Positions 5,577 through 6,427 of a DNA stretch of 6,427 nucleotides are shown piece after piece; within the stretch, counting starts at the first letter, position 1, and every line of letters begins with the position of its first letter. Both the position numbers and the translations under genes were made by a program. The notes beneath the pieces were generated by a model. That model had not been told where the DNA came from, did not search any database, and worked only from the letters and a program-made list of their open reading frames with translations. This DNA is from Candidatus Bathyarchaeota archaeon (GTDB lineage: Archaea; Thermoproteota; Bathyarchaeia; Bathyarchaeales; SOJC01), in contig JAGLZJ010000048.1 in NCBI GenBank assembly GCA_023131555.1, forward strand, positions 1-6,427. The letters are read 5' to 3'.

Positions 5577-6290
5577 TTGTCTTGGAAACCTGGCAGACGC
5601 GTGGAAAACTTGGAAGTTTACTACGATGAAGACAGGTGGCGGAGACTGCAATCCCTGCGGTCAGAAGCGCTTTTAATAATGATGGCTTTTCATAGAGCTG
5701 AGATCCGTTCGATCACACACGGTAGCATCGCTCGAGGGGATGTCAGTCAAGAAAGTGACATCGACATCTTTCTTCCCGTGCCTCCTTCCTCCTTCGTAAT
5801 AGAAACGATTCTTGAAATGGCGGAAATTGATGTAGGTGGGAGACTGTTGGTTCAGGCTACACCGAATTACGCAGCGAAGGGATATATTGAAATCGACAGT
5901 GCGAGGACTGTCTCATTTCCTTTGATGAGAATGCGTGGGGTTGAAAGAGACTTCTATCGTTTCGGAGGGCAACTGGGTCTGCAGATGCTGAGGGAACAGG
6001 TAAGGGTGCCTGGTGTTAACAAGAGGTTGATGCTTATTGAACCAACCGACGGAGGACATAGTGAAAGCAGCGTAGTTGGTTCTGAAGAGACTGTCGCGAA
6101 ACTTCTAGGTGTGTCCACTGTAGTAGTACGGGATAGAGTGCGTGCACTCCTTCGTAGAGATGAAGTTGGCAGAACTGGTGTCTTTATCAAGAGGGAGCTG
6201 TTGCCGGAGGAGACTTTCGAGGAGGTTCTGAAGGCCCTTGCTGAGACCAAGCCTGAAGTTCGGCGACGGCTACGTATGAATGAGAAATGA
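5577..6290 (+). CDS. Predicted nucleotidyltransferase with C-terminal helix-turn-helix (COG1665-like)
   Basis: 237 residues from a TTG at 5577; a GTG at 5601 (229 residues) is a possible alternative, and neither has a strong Shine-Dalgarno. The N-terminal half is a minimal polymerase-beta-type nucleotidyltransferase domain. The signature is HGSIARGDVSQESDIDIF, with Gly49-Ser50 and metal-binding Asp61 and Asp63; a third carboxylate could be Glu105 or Asp107 (YIEIDSA). A conserved-looking middle follows (ERDFYRFGGQ, RVPGVNKRLMLIEPT). Residues 169-193 form a helix-turn-helix (EETVAKLLGVSTVVVRDRVRALLRRDEVGRTG). This layout fits archaeal COG1665 proteins, whose substrate is not known to me. It does not resemble the short MNT antitoxin-type proteins, and no HEPN partner adjoins it. 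It is divergent from the tRNA thiolase and ends 8 bases from the stop of the Pelota-like gene. Confidence 0.85.
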   Translation: MSWKPGRRVENLEVYYDEDRWRRLQSLRSEALLIMMAFHRAEIRSITHGSIARGDVSQESDIDIFLPVPPSSFVIETILEMAEIDVGGRLLVQATPNYAAKGYIEIDSARTVSFPLMRMRGVERDFYRFGGQLGLQMLREQVRVPGVNKRLMLIEPTDGGHSESSVVGSEETVAKLLGVSTVVVRDRVRALLRRDEVGRTGVFIKRELLPEETFEEVLKALAETKPEVRRRLRMNEK

Positions 6291-6298
6291 GAAGGCGT

Positions 6299-6427
6299 TC
6301 AGCTCCACTCAATGGAATATCGAAGGAGCGCAGCGAAGCCTCCAAGAGCAAGCAGTTTCTGTCCAGCCTCGTGTTCTGTGGCCACAACGATAATGGTTCC
6401 GCCTTTTTTTTCTACTTGTTTCATGAG
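6299..6427 (-). CDS. C-terminal end of mRNA surveillance protein Pelota (or aRF1), 5' part outside the window
   Basis: Reading the minus strand from the right edge gives 42 codons and then TGA at 6299-6301, with no interruption. The peptide runs KQVEKKGGTIIVVATEHEAGQKL, then LALGGFAALLRYSIEWS, and ends. The [S/A]TEHEAGxxLxxLGGxAAxLRY pattern is the end of the eRF1 domain 3, shared by Pelota/Dom34 and release factor aRF1. The GGTI and EHEAG wording and the immediate end after LRY plus a few residues fit archaeal Pelota better. Pelota binds ribosomes stalled without a stop codon and releases them together with an aEF1A-type GTPase and ABCE1. A run of eight A (GAA AAA AAA) stays in frame. The gene is convergent with the nucleotidyltransferase, 8 bases between stops. 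Confidence 0.8.
   Translation of the reverse strand, partial: LMKQVEKKGGTIIVVATEHEAGQKLLALGGFAALLRYSIEWS

Noticed and set aside
6187..6387. 66-codon minus-strand open frame at the right end
   Set aside because: It is in a different frame from the Pelota-like tail and overlaps the end of the nucleotidyltransferase gene; the encoded peptide shows no pattern.
6380..6391. Run of eight A in the Pelota-like gene as a possible frameshift site
   Set aside because: The frame continues correctly on both sides of the run into the conserved domain end.
1..6427. Mobile elements, CRISPR repeats, toxin-antitoxin or defence modules
   Set aside because: No terminal inverted repeats, transposase or integrase motifs, spaced direct repeats or HEPN partner of the nucleotidyltransferase were found on either strand.

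Overview
The window looks like a chromosomal piece of an archaeon, most likely of the Thermoproteota/Bathyarchaeia kind (the lineage is an inference). The signs are archaeal TATA-type promoters (for example AAACCTTTAAATGC), an archaeal SRP RNA, a tRNA-Leu that appears to carry a small D-loop intron, a TldE-type protein, an Ncs6/TtuA tRNA thiolase, a COG1665-type nucleotidyltransferase and the tail of a Pelota-like protein. No insertion sequence, phage gene, CRISPR array or defence module is visible. This is a compact housekeeping region with a few poorly characterised proteins.

Layout from left to right. A TldD/PmbA-family (TldE-like) gene enters from the left edge (+) and ends tail-to-tail with a NifU C-terminal-domain Fe-S scaffold gene (-). 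That gene is divergent from a small winged-helix regulator (+). The regulator converges on a large secreted, heavily glycosylatable cohesin/PKD-type surface protein (-). The surface protein is divergent from a coiled-coil membrane protein (+), which converges on a 70-residue zinc-ribbon protein (-). Next comes a 680-base stretch without protein genes that holds two RNA genes on the + strand, tRNA-Leu(UAA) and the SRP 7S RNA. The SRP RNA ends a few bases from the end of a TtuA/NcsA-like gene (-). That gene is divergent from a COG1665-type nucleotidyltransferase with a C-terminal helix-turn-helix (+), which ends 8 bases from the end of a gene cut by the right edge (-): the last 42 codons of Pelota or, less likely, aRF1.

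The genes do not form one pathway, but translation and RNA biology dominate: SRP RNA, tRNA-Leu, tRNA thiolase, Pelota-like protein, and perhaps the nucleotidyltransferase. NifU and the thiolase both concern Fe-S chemistry, since Ncs6/TtuA enzymes carry a [4Fe-4S] cluster. The genes alternate in strand, so nearly all are single-gene units. Three divergent pairs each have a very short intergenic space with one TATA-like element readable on both strands. That shared-promoter architecture, the tRNA intron and an extra hairpin in the SRP RNA are the most noteworthy structural signals. I found no convincing undescribed multi-gene system.
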